A stretch of DNA of 64,000 nucleotides, taken from contig JADGJC010000020.1 in assembly GCA_027596075.1 (NCBI GenBank), positions 124,001 to 188,000 of the forward strand, read 5' to 3'. Below, piece after piece: positions 20,784-35,059 of the stretch. Within the stretch, counting starts at the first letter, position 1, and each line of letters begins with the position of its first letter. The stretch is from Rhizophlyctis rosea (taxonomy: Eukaryota; Chytridiomycota; Chytridiomycetes; Rhizophlyctidales; Rhizophlyctidaceae). The notes beneath the pieces are model-generated. The model was not told the origin of the DNA. It searched no databases and was given only the letters and a program-made list of their open reading frames with translations. Both the position numbers and the translations under genes were made by a program.

Positions 20784-22419
20784 TTAGGCGGGTTTGGGTT
20801 TGTGTGGAGGGGAGGTATTCTGGTTTGCTGTCGGAGCAGGTTGCGCGAGGGCAGCGGCGAGGGTGGCCATGGAGGGGCGGGGGGCAGTGATGTCGACTTT
20901 TGCGGGAGCTGGGAGGGTGGGTGATTGAGAGGTGAATGTAAGGGAACCTGCGAAATGTGATTTGATTTTATTCTCCAAATGTCGAGTCAACCCATGATTT
21001 TTCCCGCGGCGAAGTGTAAGGTCTCTCAATCCACTGCGTCGAGCTGCCTGCCCCAGTTCGCTGTATAAATTGAGGACCGTATTAACCAAAACCCTTTTTT
21101 CTTTCAAATGGGCAGATGGTAGATTTAATAATACACACCCCCATTTCTTGTGGTCAGTCATCGGATAGTAGTTGAAGAACAGTTTTCGCAGGTGTCTGAA
21201 TGTGCAAAAGGTTTTCAGGTCGGGGTATCCGGCGAACGAGGGGTGTTTTAGAAGGAATTCTTTGATCGGGTAGTCGGCGCCGCAGGATCGTATGTAGGTT
21301 AGCACCTTGAACGAAAAATAAGTTTCCAGCAAGAGAATCACAGGACTGCACAGAACTTGCATATCTGAGAAACCACCGCCTCGTCATGACTCCTACAAGT
21401 TGAACTTTTTTGTACTCCAATGTCTTGCCCCTCAAATTGGAATCAAGATCAATAAAGGTTAGCCCGCGGAGATGCCTCGTGATCAATTGTTGTAATTGCC
21501 GCCACTCGATGCGGCATGAGACGATTTCGAGGTGACGAGCGGGAATATCTTCTTCCGGGCAGGTGGGCTTTACACCTTTGTCCTCCGGTCGTGGAGGAGG
21601 CAGCGCGTCCAAGCTCAAATGGGCGAGTTTGATGGTATCCGGAGGAGGACGTAATCGTATCATAGGATTCCAAGTTTCTGGCCGCAAATTGCAAATGTCT
21701 CGACCGTTTCCCACGATGATAATACTGTATGGTGCCTAACAATGATGGGCATATGAGTATTGATTGATGCACCCAAATGATGTGATGCAAATGTCTCAAA
21801 GGTCCACAGCATACCTCGTGGGTCCAAAAGGTATCATCATACAGTTCTTCCAATCCAAATTTCAACGAAACATCATTGTAAAGCAAGGCACTGTCGAAAC
21901 CGTCCCAACTTTCCGTTTGGTGGTTGTTCAAGGGCTTCTCTACTCTAACTGCCATCCACCCAACTTGTTCATTGGCGGGGGTACACGCGGGTCAGCTGTA
22001 GACGGGCGGGTGTTGCGGATGAAGGTCGGATTGCTAAAGCAGTGACCTGGAGGGAGAGGAGTGTCGTCTGCAGAAGTTTGTAGGGGCCGTATGCGGACTT
22101 CTGGAGGAGTTGTATTCGCCCATGCAGAGGTTTCTTCTGCTAAGTGCGGCCTTCGGACCGTCTCGTCAGGGTCTGTCCTCTTTGACGGGTACGCGTGACG
22201 ATGTTCCCATGCCCGGTAGTTGCGTTCTTCAAGCTGAAAACTAGTTTGAGCCCCTTGTGGTGTTTGGTTTTCGCCGTGGGAAGTGCTCTTGAAGGAACTT
22301 CCCACTACTAGGCTGTCGGGGGGTTTAACAAACTTCGGGGTGCGGCAGTGAAAGCAAGAAATCGGTGCCGCCGAGTTGCGGCCGTCGCAGTGACCGCACT
22401 GCCAATTCTTACTTTGCAT
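20784..22419 (-). CDS. RanBP2-type zinc finger plus LRR-like domain protein
   Basis: Exon 1 22047-22419 starts MQSKNWQCGHC; residues 6-25 are a canonical RanBP2 finger (W-x-C-x2-C-x3-N-x6-C-x2-C). An 83-nt intron (21964-22046, with a CTGAC branch-like site) joins to exon 2, 21815-21963, creating PVGWMAVRVEK, which matches PVGWMRVRVFK in the gene at 15873-17572. Exon 3 starts at 21735 (APYSIIIVGNGRD) and holds the LRR-like part (RHLEIVSCRIEW ... LRGLTFIDLDSN). An intron ending before VLTYIRSCGADYP and another at 21061-21138 precede the last exon, which ends at 20784 with a proline/alanine-rich tail. The intron before VLTYIRSCG is uncertain. Ubiquitin or RNA binding by the finger is inferred from the family. 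Confidence 0.7.
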
Positions 22420-23320
22420 GCTGAGCTGATGGTATGAGTACAGTTTCTACAGTGAAGTTTCTATTGTAAAACTGAAGTTCTACTAAAGGGGTGTGGACTG
22501 CGACGAAAAGCACTGCGAATGATCTTTTTGTACGCCAGAGAGACCGTGGGAAAATGCTTTTCATCCATTTAGCGCCACAAACCCCCCTGGTCGGGAAACC
22601 AATTTGCAGTCGTGTAATTCGAACTGACATCTTCCCCGATTGGCATGTGACCGCGTCATCCAGCATGAGTGAAGAATCGATGCATGCATCAACAAAAGTG
22701 CGTGGGATGCCAACTCCAAAGGTCGCCTGAAAATCTGAAGCACTAATCCCAAACACATTCTTGCTTACAATCTTTGCTATTGGTGTGCCTGTTTAATTTA
22801 AATTCGCTGTCACCTCATCCAGAAATTCTCCTTGAAGACCCCATCGTGGATGTTTGTGAACTTGATGACAAATCATGTACATTCCTGAGGATGACTATGA
22901 TGTGGATCTCGTGAATATGTTGTTGGGCGTTAGGAGTGTTAGGGGTCCAGAGGCGTTAGGGTGCGCTTGTTCACAGGCAAAAAGAAATGAATATGTGTGA
23001 AAGGAAAGACATTTTTTGCAATCACGGCGATTCCTTTCGGAAATAAAATTCTTTCTAAAATCATTCAGATAATTGCAAGTTCTGACGATATACATCCACT
23101 TTGAATGCATGCACCTGAGGTCCCGTTCAAGTTGGAAGTTTCGCTTGGATGATCATGGCTGAAACGCCAGGGTTCAAGGGTCCTATTCGATCAATGATCG
23201 ATGATCCGATGGTTTGGCTCCCCAAACTCTGCAACATGACCGTTATTTTCACCCTTTTCGTTCACTTCTGTGTCCACATCCTCTTATAGCATAGGCCCAT
23301 CATTCGAGGACACGCTTAAT
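22420..23320. other. intergenic
   Basis: Minus-strand frame 22409-22756 overlaps the 5' end of the zinc-finger gene and matches nothing known. It includes the upstream region of DRC2. Confidence 0.5.
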
Positions 23321-23321
23321 A

Positions 23322-25648
23322 ATGCCACCGAAGAAAAAAGGCAAGAAGGATAAGGGGTCCAAGGACCCCATGAAGGATGAGGAGACGCGGAAGATGATGA
23401 TGGCAATTATGAAGGAGCAGGCGAAGGTGTGTGCTTATTTTACGATTCATGTTCCCACGATCTGCTCTTGCACAGTAGTCAGATTCTCGCCACTACATTC
23501 TCACGCTACCTGACTAATAACGCATACTACCATCTTAGCAAAAACAAGCACTTGAAGAGAAAATGACGCACCTCAACCAGCTTAAAATCCAAAACCGATG
23601 GCGGGAAATAATGAAAGCCGGTAAAACATTCCATCTTCCCAAAATTTCAACCACGTGCATTCGTCTGAATCTTGTACCTCCCGCAACATCATCACACAGC
23701 AAAATCTCGCCACCTCCTGACCTCCCTCCAGACCCTCCGCCAAATTCACCACCGCCACATGGACCACCGTAACGCGTCGATAGACAACCTCTCCCGTGAT
23801 GTCTCGGAAGCCGAAGAGCAGTTCGCGACCGCACTGCAAGCGCATTGCATGAATGTGGACACGCTGATTGACTTGCAGAAGGGGCGGTTGGGGATGTTGC
23901 AGGGAGTGTTCGAAGAGGAGTTGGGAATGTTGGAGGGCGAATTCGGGCATGAGAGGTCAGTGTGTTACAGAGGGTTGAAGATCTTGCAGGGTGGTGGAAA
24001 TGGAAGGCATTGAGCATACCGACTGGGGGGATAATGCTGACATAGTGACATGTCTGCCCTCGTACTGAACATTCTGACTTCCATTCTTCCCACTGCTTAA
24101 ATCGACAGAATAAAACTCCAAGCCCAACATGCAAAAGAGAAAGCCGACATTCTCGGCATCATGGCGCGGATGGAGCAGGATTTTCAGGAGACGGAGGCTG
24201 ACGCTAAACATGAGTATTCGAGTATGAAGGATGATGTGAAGAATAAGGTGGGGGGAATTGGTTCCCTCATTTCCGATGAAGCGCGACAACTAAATTATCT
24301 GACACTGTCTTCACTCAATACATCAGAACTTGGAAGAGAAACACGCTCTGAGAATTCAGTTGGAGGGCACTATAGAGGATTTGTGGAAGCAGTTCCAGAC
24401 GGTAGGGTTTGATTGTCTAGTTAGTGCTTCCCGCCCATCTCAATCTCATACCGTTGATATGCTTCAACTAGGCGCTCAACCAATACAACGCCTCAACAGA
24501 AGAACGCAAAAAGCAATTTGAGGAGCTGAAACTGAAAGATTCCAAGAACGCCAAGGAAATTGAACAGCAGATGAAGAAACTCGTCAAGCTGCAGGTCAGT
24601 CTTGAATCAAATAAGCAGAAGCTCGTCTTGCGGCGGCGTCACTCACGTCTCATCTCTTGTCTTCCTGTCCGATCAATGACCAAACCAGGAAACAATCTCC
24701 CACCTCAAAGCCCGCCTAACAACAAACACAACAACTCACTCCTCCCGCAACGCCCAACTCCGCGACGAAAAAGACGCCATCGCCGCGCACTTCCAATCCC
24801 TCAAACGCAAGATGAATGCATTTAGAGATGGGGAGAGGAAGAAGTTAACGGAACTGACGATGCTGAGTAACGGGGTTATCAAAGGGTTGGATGGGAAGGT
24901 TAGGAGGGCCGAAGGGATATTGAAGTTAGCGGAGATGAATAGGAGGATGGAGACGGAGGGGGAGAGGGTGGGGGTGGGTGTTGGGTGGGGTGGGGATGAG
25001 GTGGGTCGTCGTTGCCTTTGATGTGGGAGGGTCTGTGCCAACATAGCGTTGGGGGCGACTAGAGGAGGATACTGAATCAACACTGACCCCGCTCCATTGC
25101 TTTTGTCGAAACCCAGTCAACCCCGACACTCACGCCTACCCATTCAACTCCTCACCTCGCACCCCTCGACATCCCCGTCCCACAAGAATTCACTTCCATG
25201 CACCAATTCCACAAACGATTCAACAAGGTGAGCATACCATGTTTGAAAGAAGCGATGATTGGGCACAAAAGTTTCCCTAACAACTTTGGTTCCAAAGGTC
25301 GCACTGGATCGCTTGGCGCTGGAGCGCCGTCGCGCCCAATTGCAGGAAGAGAACGACCATCTGCGGAGCATTTTGAAGCAATATTTGGATGGGATCAGCG
25401 TCAATGAGGGGGTACTGGAGAGGCTAAATCCGTTGGTTGTCGTCAACGGTAAGTTGGCCTGTCATTGGAGGAGTCGAAGAGGATGCGCATTCGACGGCAA
25501 AAATGATTGATAATCTGACGGTTTCGGCATTGGCCAACCCTGTCATACAGGACGAACAAATGCACCACTTCGACATCCGCAATCCCAGTTGAACGTCACG
25601 TACGTCGAAGCGGCACATCAGGCTCAGCGGGTTGGGATTCCTTTGTAG
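23322..25648 (+). CDS. DRC2: dynein regulatory complex subunit 2 (CCDC65)
   Basis: Ten exons: 23322-23426, 23539-23620, 23700-23955, 24109-24247, 24327-24401, 24472-24594, 24689-24967, 25117-25227, 25298-25448, 25551-25648. All phases agree and give 472 residues, close to the human protein (484). It starts with a lysine-rich [12 protein letters not shown] and is almost entirely coiled coil. Family signatures are [46 protein letters not shown] and, near the C terminus, [20 protein letters not shown] and [18 protein letters not shown]2 is a core part of the nexin-dynein regulatory complex between axonemal doublets and is needed to assemble it and regulate beating. It converges on thymidylate synthase (209 bp between stop codons). 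Confidence 0.96.
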
Positions 25649-25857
25649 AGATACTACCGTCACAAAGTACCACTTCCCCTCGAACAGATTATATTATGTA
25701 CATAAATACCCCCGCACACGCGAAAACCAGCCAAATCAGTACTCCAAGCCCGACACCAAACCTTTTTGTCAGTCCTACCTCCCATGCAAAGTAGTCCGAG
25801 GAAAAGCTAAAGTACTAACTTTTCAGGAATATCATATCCAAGACGTGAGTCCAACCA

Positions 25858-27155
<1,298 letters not shown>

Positions 27156-27740
27156 CTCTGGCTTGGGCTTAGACGTTGCTTTGAATTAGTCAGATGGTCG
27201 TGCATCTCATCACAAAACAGCATCCACGAGCATAGAGCGTCTCAGCCATACCTGAAGTGAAGGGATGATACTCTCTCCTGTTGCGTTTGCCACTTGTGAG
27301 ATGGCTATTGGGACAAATTGAATTGAGATGGACTGCGTGACGGGAATATTTGTCACGATGAAATGTCCGGATTGTGCGAGTGACCAAAGTGTGTCCCTGT
27401 CCACCCGCCAGTTTGACCCAAAATGTCTATATTTAGATCTCGTCGGATTATGTCAGCATGTGGTGCTTGGCCCTCCACAGCACAAGCCACTCACCACTGC
27501 GTTGGTCTTGTTGTCAAAATGCTGAACCCGTCAATTCGTTCATTCCATTAACTCGATCCCCTGTGGCTGTCCATCACTTACTGTGCAGGTATTTTTGATG
27601 CTGCCCTCCTTTCTTGAGAAGCACTGACATCATATACTGGTCTGGGTCATATTATACTTAGTCAGCTTGGTATCCCAGTCCTGGTATCGACTCTACATCA
27701 TCCAAGTTGGGCAGCTTCTCGTGCACCCGCATAGTCAACG

Positions 27741-30700
27741 ATGGAAGAAGCGGACCAGAGTGATGATCCTCAACCAATGAGCAACACATCTGGAACGCCT
27801 ACAGCATCCCATCAGCCTGTACCAGATCCAACCGGTGAAATTCCGATTCAACCAGAGGGGCTCGAGGAAACAACAGGCACCTATCAATTGCAAACAATTC
27901 AGTTACCTTCGGAAACTCGTGCAGCAGCGGCAGATGATGTGCCCGCCCAAAATATAGCTGGTGATGCTGAGATTTCGGAAGTTCCACCGGCAGACATGGA
28001 GACCGGAGTGGAAGGGATGTCCGCCGTTATAGGCCCAGCAGATGTGCCAGTGGAAGCAACTGCAACAAATGAAAGTGATGAAGCGGGATTAAAAGGAGCA
28101 GCAAGTGGGATAGCAGGATCTCAATTGGCTGCGGATGCACCTTTAGAAGAGGTCGGTGAAACCACAGCGATAGAAGGAGCATTAGGAGTCGGTTCACTAG
28201 AAGGAGGGGAAAGAGGCGCAGTAGATGAAGCACCGCAGTTGCGACCAGAAGCAGCCAGTGACGACAGTAATATACCAGCAGAAGCCCAAACTCCCATTGA
28301 ACCGACAGATATGCCACCTGACACAACAATCCCATCGACTCCCGAAGGAGGCATTCCTCCTACGCCATCCACGGCATCAGGCTCCGCATCAGAAACACGA
28401 GCAACCACTTCAGCAGAATCTACCGGCGAAGGTGTGGCGCCAATGACCTCAATAGGTGCTCCCAATGAGTTCCCTCCCTCTCCGACTGGGACCAGTGAAG
28501 TTCGGAGCCAAACCACTACAGAAGGTGACCTCACTTCAACGGATGTTCAACCGGTGGGAGATGATCATATTGTGCAGGAGTCTGCAACAGTCATCCAGGA
28601 AGGGGGTGGCAGAGAAGGGTCAGCGGCATCCACAACAGTCACCACCATCGAAAACGCTGCGGTGGGGATCCCTGCACCTGCGCAACTCGAAGCCCCAATC
28701 GACTCACTCCAAGTTGCTGATGTGGGGCCTGCAGACACATTAGAAGATGTTGGGGAAATTTTGACAGAGGACGTTGGGGAAGGCAGTCAGGCTAATCAAC
28801 CTGCATCAGAAGCGCTCATCGGACAACCCTCCGGTATGCATTACTGCCATCTTTCAACTTTCTATAAATTCATCATTAGGTCTGTAATACTGATCGACAT
28901 GGCCGACAGAATCACCAACACCATCCACAGACTACTCCTCACCCTCACCACCACCGCATGACCACGAACACCATCCCGCACATGCCCCAGCACCACCAGC
29001 TGCACCATCTCCTCTCCAGCCTCCAGGAGCGCTACACACCCGTCTTGAAAAATGGTATCGAAAGCGGTATATCGGGGGATTCCGGAATCGCCAAAATGGT
29101 GTGGAGTACTTCCATGCTGAGACACAGACTCCCACACCGATGGAGTTGAAGGCTATGGTTGGTTTCTGCCCTTGCCGAATTTCCATTGGGCCGATGCCAA
29201 GACACTAAGAGACTTAAACTGAAAACTTCTTCTTTTGGCTCCTTTAGACCGCACCACCCAAATACCACCGAGACACACAAACGAAGTTTATCCGAAATCG
29301 AGTAGCCCAATCCACAAAAGAAACAGCAACACAAATGGTATGTTGGGCGTATCACTAACGACGGACTCTGCGTCAACTCCCTCCCCCATTGCGAACAACT
29401 CACTAACAAACCTTCCCTTTCGAATGTCACTTTTTGCTCCTCAGCCGACACCCCGCCTCCACATCTCAACTGACACCGACGTTCACATATACCCTCACAC
29501 TTACACGACCGCCGCCGAGCATGAGGCGCATCTCATTCGGAATATTATTCGGATTCAATGTTGGGTGCGACGGGTGTTTGCAGGGCGGTTGGTCAGGACG
29601 TTGAGGTCGGAAAGGGAGGAGAGGGCTAGGTTGATGATTGAGGTGAGCGTCTCCATCAAAATTGTTCTTTGGTCACAGTCGGCCGTTATGTAGGGGTTGT
29701 AGGAGGCAGAGAGGAGTGGGCGTGGGCTACAACCTCGGGTGGATGACCTTTAGACATGTGAACCACCAACATCACAAAATCGATGAAGTGGTGATCAAGT
29801 AAGGAGCTTGGAACGTTCAAAGTCCATAAGATGAGGCTAATCGGATGAAGCGTCTTGTGTTGAGCGCTGCAATATTGCGATAGTTGCAGGGACTGGCGCG
29901 TACAGACCGTCATTTGTCTCACATTTCTGTGTCTTGCTATCCATCATCAGAAAGAGCGACGGAGAAAAGAGCTTGCAGACCGGAAGCGGAGAAAGGAGGT
30001 GGAGAGTCGGTTGCATCCAAAAAGTCGAATGGATTTCGAGATTTTGTATAACGGGTTGGAGAGTGAGTAGTTCCGATATCGGACTTTTGCTTTTGCCCGA
30101 AGACAGTGTGCGCAGCGGTCGGCTTTGTGCATGTTATATGTTGGTCAACTTTGGCAATCATTTTCTCGTCCTCATTTCTGATTTCCCTCCTCTTCATCAT
30201 CCAAATCAGACTGGCGACAGCAAGAAACGGCCAAAATCAATGCGGCGGGGTACTCTGAACCTGCGCGACTGGCAGCGCTAGCGGATTTGTTGGACCAGGA
30301 GGCGGCGCTGATCCAAAAGATTGATCGCTTGCGGATCGCGGCAAATGAGGAGAATAGGGACCGGAGAATCGTGAAGCTTTTGGATGTGGTTAGTTTGCGA
30401 CGCAGTTCACGATCTTCCCCCCATGCTTTCCCATCAACTCTGTCTTTCAACCAAACAACATGCTAGATGTCCTCTCCCCGCCTCTGGCCCGTCCACACCA
30501 CCCAACCCCACCACCCACACACAGTCCATGTCGATACACCTTCCACAATTCGTGCGCGAGAACTGAAAGATCTCTATCACGCGCTGAACGTCCCACTGCT
30601 TTCCGTTGACGAGCGCCTGCAGATCTTGTTGCACGTGAAGTACACGGTGAAAGAGTTTGATTGCAACTTGACGCGGGAGATTGTGGAGTTGATTGATCGG

Positions 30701-31712
30701 GAAGGGGATTTGGTTAGTAGGGGGAGGGAGAGTGGGAGTTTGGAAGGTGCGTGGTCTGCTTGTTGGGATCTTTGCATTCTTGAGGGGTAGATGTTGACAA
30801 GAAGAGCTGTTGTGGAGGATGATTGGTTGACATCGTTGAATGTTTCGCAATCAGGTCTAAGGAGACGCATCAGCAACCTCTTCATGCAGTTCATTCAAAC
30901 TCCGGAATTCAACCCGGAGGCCGCATCATATCAGAAGGTAATGAGTTCGTCCAGTTTGCTCGTTACCATTATCGCAGCAACCGAACCAATTGATCTGAAA
31001 CATACACTTTGTCGACTATTCAAAGTTCCCACAAACATCCGCCCTCCAAACCCAACACGTCTACTACTGTCGCTCATGCACCCGCTACCTCCCCTCTACC
31101 CAATTCTACCTCTCCACAACCCTCAAACATCTCGGTAAATGCAAAGACTGCACAGCCAAAGAAAACATCGCAACACAACGAAAGGACGACAGCTCCTACG
31201 CCGACATGCTAAAACTCATGCGAATCCAAGAAGCCAAACGGCGCATAGAGCGCGCCGCCCGCGCTTCCGTCGAATCCGGCACAGCCGACACCGACACCAC
31301 ATCCCCAACTAACCCCTACACCGCTATCTCCCTCCTCCAAGAATCCGATCTTCGCTACCTAGTCGACCAAATCTGGTCCCGCCAATCTGCCATATCAGCA
31401 ACGAAAGATCTACAATCTCTCATTCTCACGCGGTGGAATCCGGCGGAGGAACTGAGTCCGTGGAATTGTATATTGCTGACGAAGCAGGAGGCTGCCACGC
31501 ATGATGCGGTTGAGGACGCTAGGGAGATTTATAGTGAGGAGTTTGGAAGGAGGGTGGAGCAGAGGCATTTGGTGGCTAGGAGGCATTTTGGGCAGTTGCC
31601 GGGGATGGAGAGGTATTTGAGGAGGGTTTATGGGGGGGAGAAGGTTGGAGAGCGGAGTGGGGCGGAGAGGGGAGGTGGTGGGGAGAGGAGCGGGATTGAA
31701 GTTGGCGTGTAG
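27741..31712 (+). CDS. IQUB: IQUB-like protein (IQ motif and ubiquitin-like domain protein)
   Basis: Nine exons: 27741-28833, 28910-29157, 29248-29337, 29445-29642, 29951-30062, 30210-30388, 30467-30746, 30855-30937, 31026-31712; phases agree; 989 residues. Exon 1 (about 364 residues) is acidic, threonine/proline-rich low complexity. Then come YIGGFRNRQNGVEYFHAETQ, an IQ motif (IRIQCWVRRVFAGRLVR), a KINAAG coiled-coil region, TIRARELKDLY ... HVKYTVKEFDCNLTREIVEL, a paired CxxC site (YYCRSC ... CKDC) and the family end block WNPAEELSPWNCILLTKQEA. These match animal IQUB (~790 residues), a radial-spoke-associated axonemal protein. I do not see a convincing ubiquitin-like fold in exon 1. Confidence 0.92.
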
Positions 31713-33230
31713 GTTAGTAGTTTCCTTGAAGGTGGCGAGCATTTCCAGTTTGCCCAATTTGAGCTTGGTCACGTAAAGTAGTGTATCACCCTCCTTAATG
31801 TTTCTTGCCAGCCGCCGCCTGTGGAGTCCCGCGATGGTAATGATGTCAACACCATGGAGGTCAATTGTAAAATTGGGATGATGATACCAATCCCGATATT
31901 GCTCACTGATTGATCCGTCCAAACGCAATACGCAGAACCGGTCAGAATGCTGAAAGGATGCTTTCAATAAAAGAATATATGATATCAAATTGCAGCTGCA
32001 GGTTTCTCAGATGTGCAGGAAACGAGATTTGAAGTCTTAATGATTCAGCCGCTTATTGTATCGAACGGGCGGCAACATTGTGTCAAGTTATATATCATCG
32101 CCAACGCTCGTTGTGATGAGGGTATCCCGTCCGGATTTCCAGGGCATACGTGTCGAACAAGAAGCTTGTGATTCAGTCTCTGAATTACAGTCAAAATAGG
32201 CAATTTCCAAAGGTTAAAATCTGTTGCCAGTCAGGTTTGTGTGACTTCTTTGGGCACCCTTCCAGTTGGAAGAAACGCATCCTTTAGATAGTCGTTGAGT
32301 TCGTTAGACTGACGGATGCCGCCAGTGCAAGTGGTGTGGCGCAGCCGACGCGTTTGGACCGTCTCATGCAGCTGAGGTATCGCATGAAGCGCAGGATCCG
32401 CAAAACTCACTTGTGCGACCCACTTGGGAAGGATTGTGGGATAGTACGCGTCGAATGAACGATAACTTCAGAAAAAAGGGGTGCCGGTGGCGTGCGCCGA
32501 AAGTTGAGTGAGTGGGTTCCTATTGAACTAAATCAACGGGTCTTTACAGTTTACTTGCTTGGCTCGTGTTCATGCATAAACGTCAGCAATGAGCAATGTG
32601 AGATGATGTATTAGGCAATGGAGTGTGTACATGTATAATTATTTGTTCGTACAAAGGAAGTGCCACATAAGCATCGAATGATGACTTTTGGTGCTCCAAC
32701 TCGAGATTGATGTGATTGCAACTTGGACAAAGGGTGGAATTTGTATGCCCGTCCCCTACTTGCTCACAATTGAAAGATACAATGCAACAAGCAAGAAGCA
32801 GTCGTGCTTTGGATTTATTTCATCAGCAACCTTTATCAATGCGGATAACATCGTCTTCCGATTGATTCCGTATGAGTAGAATGATGTGAAATACGGAAAG
32901 TGCCGGAAACCTTTGGGGTTCATTCATGCATCCACCTATTCGAGTTGTGCCAGATGACGTTGCGCCACGCGCCCGATGTTGAACTTGAGAATGGCCAATT
33001 ATCAATAGCGGGAATTCGAAACCCAACCCCCCCCGGTCCACCAGGTTGCAGACTGTCCCACCCAAAAACGGGTTTCTCATTTGCGGCTGTGGTGAGCGCC
33101 GTGAGAAAGAAAAATACCCTCTCATTCACATTTTCAGTTTCTTACCCTGCTTTTTTCATGAGTAGCGAGAGTCAGACTTTGCTTTTTTTAGAATAGTACT
33201 GTGCAGATAATTATAGTCTATTGATATTTC
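31713..33230. other. intergenic with possible degraded minus-strand coding
   Basis: Minus-strand stretches at 31714-31950 (contains GVDIITIAGLHRRRL, EGDTLLYVTKLKLGKLEML) and 32240-32460 (contains LPKWVAQ, QSNELNDYLKDAF) look protein-like but are separated by stops, and I could not link them. They may be remnants of another gene. Confidence 0.3.
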
Positions 33231-33250
33231 TTGCGAGAGAAAACAAAAAT

Positions 33251-35059
33251 ATGCCACAAACCCCCGAACGACCCACCTCCCCACCAAACTCTTCAACGCC
33301 TTCCTCAACGACACCTGAGACCCCTTCCGGTCACCAACCCTCAAACACTGGCCCTCCGGGGCGTCCTCAGTCGCCTACCTTGCGAGAATCGCCATTTGTA
33401 CTTGGTGGCAGCTCGTCGGCAGGAGTAGCTGGTAGGAACCAGAGGCAAACTCTACCCAGCCTGACCTCGACACACCCACCCGTGGCCGCTTTCCTTGGAC
33501 CTCCTTACGCTCCATACCGTCCAACCGATGACTATGACCCCTGGCCGCTCATCCGCCGTCAACCGCCTTAACCAACACCGCAAACCCATGCTCCTCCGCC
33601 TCCACCCCCACCTCCTATCGCCCCTCCCCAGCCCGTTGCACCCCCACCACCACCACCACAACACCAACCACCACAACCCACCGCCGCCACTCAGAGTCAG
33701 AGTGCCGTCTATACCCCTCAAGGTGAATATGGACGGGCTACGATTTACAGCAGAGAGGACCTCCGCCCCAGTTCTCCGATTCGCCAGGTCAAGAAGGTTG
33801 ATTTACCGGCGGACACTTTGCGAACTTACGACGGGACGTGGTCCATGGACGTCGACTACACTTCTGGGGGAATGCCCAGAGCCGGGGCTGGGGGACGGTT
33901 TCAGGTTTTGGTGACAAAATTCGGGACAATTCACTATCCCGAGTGGGAAGGGTTAGACAATACGAAAGTCTATACTGATGCGGGCTTGAGAATATTGTTG
34001 GAAGCTCTTAAGAAAGATCAGCCATACTTTTCGTTGGTCAGTAAATTGCTCTTTCAAGCAGTCAAAGTCTGCAATTGGAACTTTTATGCTGACATCACCA
34101 ATTAGCCCCAGCACAAAATCATTATCAAAATCCGAGGGGAGGGCATAGGCCGCTCCTTTATGTCGGACGCAACGTACGAGCAACTGGTGGCCGTGACGGA
34201 TAAAATCCTTCTTCGGGTAGATCTCTCCCATTTCAGCATTCAGACACCAACGACCGCGCGCGAGCACCGACGTGATGGAAAACTCCGAACTGAAGAACTT
34301 CAAATCACCTGCATTAGCATTGATTGGAACAAGTTCCAACAACTTTTGACCAAGTCTGGCAACACAATCACGTTCGTCCACGTCGAAAGGGATATGCGCG
34401 CTCTGGAACTACATCGTCATTTGGTAATTTCTTCTGGGATTCCGCAATTGACGGATTTGACGATGGTTGGAGAAAATGACTTTGCCAAGCAGGTGAGATA
34501 CGGTGCTTCATGTTTGTTATCATAGAGTGCCATTGACTTTTTCTTGTAATAGATCGCGGATTTCATCGTAAAGCACATCCCAAACGATTACCCGCTGCGT
34601 CACGTTGACATCGCGAGCGATGCGCCTGCTTCTGTCGATCTTCTTCATGCGCATTGCGCGAAGCGCGACATCACTTCGATCAAAATGGCCTACATGAAAA
34701 TGATGAAGAAGGATAGCATTAGGTGAGAATACATCAACCCATCTCATCTGTTCCTGCAAAGGGTCCACACTCCGACTTATTGAGGCTCACTTATGTTCCC
34801 CTTCTTTCTTTTTCCTCCCCACAAAATCTAATTCAGGGCTGCCCGCGTTCACATAAGCAGCCGCACACCTCCCTTTCGTCCCGTTGAATCCCTTCAACTT
34901 TACACTGGTACCACGCACCCTGGCCGTAACAACCTAACCGAAACGTCCATCCGCGATATCCTCTCCCAATCCAACCGCGCGTCCAACGTCCAAGTGTCCT
35001 TCCTTGACAACATGACACATTCCCTTCCTGTTGCTTTAACTCTGCCGGATCAGGAGTAA
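33251..35059 (+). CDS. LRR-like expanded-family protein with proline-rich N terminus
   Basis: Start ATG 33251 (MPQTPERPTSPP). A first exon ends near 33484 and a second begins near 33634 after a pyrimidine-rich acceptor; that junction is uncertain. The second exon ends at 34036, then 34106-34492, 34553-34722 and 34837-35059; these later junctions are in phase. It has a long proline-rich region, then TYDGTWSMDVDYTSGG, VLVTKFGTIHYPEW ... YTDAGLRILLEAL, KIIIKIRGEGIG, and LRR-like strands ending SIRDILSQS and MTHSLPVALTLPDQE. Order and intron positions match the three minus-strand relatives, but no RanBP2 finger is present. It is the most complete plus-strand member of the family. Function unknown. 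Confidence 0.75.
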
